Shown here in pieces: positions 13,398 through 14,508 of a stretch of 14,508 nt of DNA. The notes under the pieces were generated by a model, which saw nothing but the letters and a program-made list of their open reading frames with translations, had not been told where the DNA came from and did not search any database. A program made the translations under genes and the position numbers. This DNA is from Thermocrinis sp. Lineage in GTDB: Bacteria; Aquificota; Aquificia; Aquificales; Aquificaceae. How positions within the stretch are numbered: position 1 is the first letter of the stretch; every line of letters starts with the position of its first letter. Location of the stretch: positions 1-14,508 of the forward strand of contig NZ_DAIQAX010000002.1 in assembly GCF_036781485.1 (NCBI RefSeq), written 5' to 3'.

Positions 13398-14285
13398 ATG
13401 GTAAAGGCGCTTTTAATTACTCTCTTGCTCTTCTTTTCTTCTTTTGCCAAAGACCCTATGAAAGCGATGTATCTTACCTATCTCCTAAAGGAAAAGAACT
13501 TTAAGGAAGCAGTGGATAAGCTAAAAAAAGGAATGGAAGAAGGACAGGTAAAAGTTATAAGAGTTTTAACCATCTCCGATGCTATAAGGGCGAGAGGTTC
13601 TACCGAATTTCCAAACTACTATGTTATCTTTGCTTGTGAAACGCCTAAAATGAGGGATATTCTCATAAAGGCACCCGCTTTGAGCAACGTCATTCCCTGT
13701 AGCATTGCAGTTCATCAATCAAAGGAGAATGGTAAAATATACGCTACGATAATAAACGAGAATATGTTTCTTTCTAAGTATGGACACAAGCTTACCAAAC
13801 AGGAAAGGATGGAGATAAAAAGGACTTACGAAAATATTAGGTATGTCCTGACTCAGATGAGCGGTGTAAGGTTAAAGCCTGTTAGGATACCGCCTCCAAA
13901 GGAGGATCTTGTCTATGAGGAAGGGGTAAAATCCTTAAGTTATGAAGACTTTAAGATGCTGTTTAAAACCTCTTTGGATGGTGTAAACATGAACGTGCTG
14001 GATGTGTTGGAGGTTAGCAAAGAATCCCCCAAATTTTCCATATTTTTGGCTTGCAATCTATCTTATGGGGAGGCCATACTCAATGATATTCCTCAGTTCG
14101 GCACACTGGCACCTTGTCGGATCTATGTTTACGAAAAACCGGAAGGTTCTTTGGCGGTGGGATACATAAACATACCTTTTCTCCTGAAATCCTATAGCAA
14201 ATACCTAAAAGAGGACAAGGCTGAGATATTCCGCAAGGCGGACAAGGATATAAAGTCTGCCATAAAGGAAGCAAAGGGTGAATAG
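13398..14285 (+). CDS. Secreted tandem DUF302 protein of the sox cluster
   Basis: A 295-residue protein with a signal peptide (1-17, ending FSSFA-K), so periplasmic. Two homologous halves, each of DUF302 type: about 30-130 and 175-270. The matching cores are YYVIFACETPKM...VIPCSIAVHQ and FSIFLACNLSYG...LAPCRIYVYE, each followed by a glycine-containing strand (NGKIYATIINENMF; EGSLAVGYINIPFL). Each half has exactly two cysteines, Cys80/Cys101 and Cys219/Cys240, separated by 21 residues in both. Function unknown; DUF302 proteins are found in many sulfur-metabolising bacteria. Position directly after soxB with two bases between, and periplasmic location, suggest a part in Sox chemistry. Domain assignment is from recalled family pattern (aliphatic strand, P-C/L-R/K-hydrophobic-x-V-Y), so moderately sure. 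Confidence 0.75.
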   Translation: MVKALLITLLLFFSSFAKDPMKAMYLTYLLKEKNFKEAVDKLKKGMEEGQVKVIRVLTISDAIRARGSTEFPNYYVIFACETPKMRDILIKAPALSNVIPCSIAVHQSKENGKIYATIINENMFLSKYGHKLTKQERMEIKRTYENIRYVLTQMSGVRLKPVRIPPPKEDLVYEEGVKSLSYEDFKMLFKTSLDGVNMNVLDVLEVSKESPKFSIFLACNLSYGEAILNDIPQFGTLAPCRIYVYEKPEGSLAVGYINIPFLLKSYSKYLKEDKAEIFRKADKDIKSAIKEAKGE

Positions 14286-14508
14286 AGGGCTTTTGCTCTT
14301 ATTTCTTTCCTTCTTCTTCTCCTTTTCCGCCCCAAAGCATGTGAAGGATACTTTGAAAGAAATAGCACCAAATGTCTACGGAGTTTTTGGAGTTTATGAG
14401 CAGGTGAGCGTTAAAAACAGGGGGTTTATATCAAACGCCTAATTTGTGATAACTGAGGTTTATCACTGGTGCAAGGCCCACACAGATGGGGATATGGTCC
14501 TTTGGCTA
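14278..14508 (+). pseudogene. Start of a secreted metallo-beta-lactamase-like gene, interrupted
   Basis: GTG at 14278 overlaps the stop of the DUF302 gene by eight bases and has AAGGA eight bases upstream. The frame encodes a signal peptide (MNRGLLLLFL..FSFSAP) and then a mature start, IAPNVYGVFGVYE (29-41) and NRGFISNA (47-54), which resembles the beginning of periplasmic metallo-beta-lactamase-fold hydrolases found in sox clusters (SoxH-like; NVY and NxxFV..). Codon 55 is TAA (14440-14442), followed in the same frame by FVITE, so the stop sits where a tyrosine (NAYFVIT) is expected. After that the frame loses resemblance, while the +1 frame (from 14459) gives FITGARPTQMG, more like the family. 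Either a decayed gene or base errors at a contig edge. The gene is cut by the window end, and no metal motif is visible. Confidence 0.5.

Overview
The window looks like chromosome from a thermophilic, sulfur-oxidising chemolithotroph of the Aquificales (Hydrogenobacter/Thermocrinis-like). Reasons: the sulfide:quinone oxidoreductase closely resembles my recollection of the Aquifex aeolicus enzyme, with identical length and cysteine positions; the first gene carries a Hydrogenobacter c-552-type cytochrome domain; arginine is coded mostly by AGA/AGG; proteins are Lys/Glu rich; and genes are packed with ATGA/TGATG overlaps. The species assignment is inference. No tRNA, rRNA, CRISPR array, insertion sequence or phage gene is visible, and no gene-free stretch exceeds 300 bases.

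Layout. (1) 1-1825: the start of rpsT leaving the left edge on the minus strand, a lipid-anchored monoheme cytochrome c on plus, and convergent sqr on minus, the two separated by a shared hairpin terminator. (2) 1873-3685: amrS (radical SAM) and amrB (Memo), diverging from a gap of only 19 bases; amrS reads toward sqr. (3) 3667-6370: a tight minus-strand operon, class I/II aminotransferase - argD - ispF, with overlapping stops and starts; the last gene overlaps the end of amrB convergently. (4) 6472-8747: a plus-strand operon of a divergent metK, an HDAC-superfamily deacetylase and a 68-residue membrane protein. (5) 8840 to the right edge: the sox cluster, a periplasmic thioredoxin (SoxW-like), soxY, soxZ, soxA, soxX, soxB, a secreted tandem-DUF302 protein and the start of a metallo-beta-lactamase-like gene that appears broken.

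How it works together. SoxXA loads thiosulfate onto the C-terminal cysteine of SoxYZ, SoxB hydrolyses off sulfate, and a periplasmic thioredoxin can keep SoxY thiols reduced. Electrons from SoxXA would pass to a c-type cytochrome such as the lipoprotein at 103-504. Sqr oxidises sulfide directly to the quinone pool. No soxCD is visible, which fits the truncated Sox pathway that leaves sulfane sulfur as stored sulfur or passes it elsewhere, but genes beyond the right edge cannot be excluded.

Most worth a second look: the tandem DUF302 protein in the sox operon, with one cysteine pair in each repeat at identical 21-residue spacing; the MetK with altered signature motifs and a shortened active-site loop; the apparently leaderless promoters, best supported for the aminotransferase operon; and the in-frame stop in the last sox-cluster gene.
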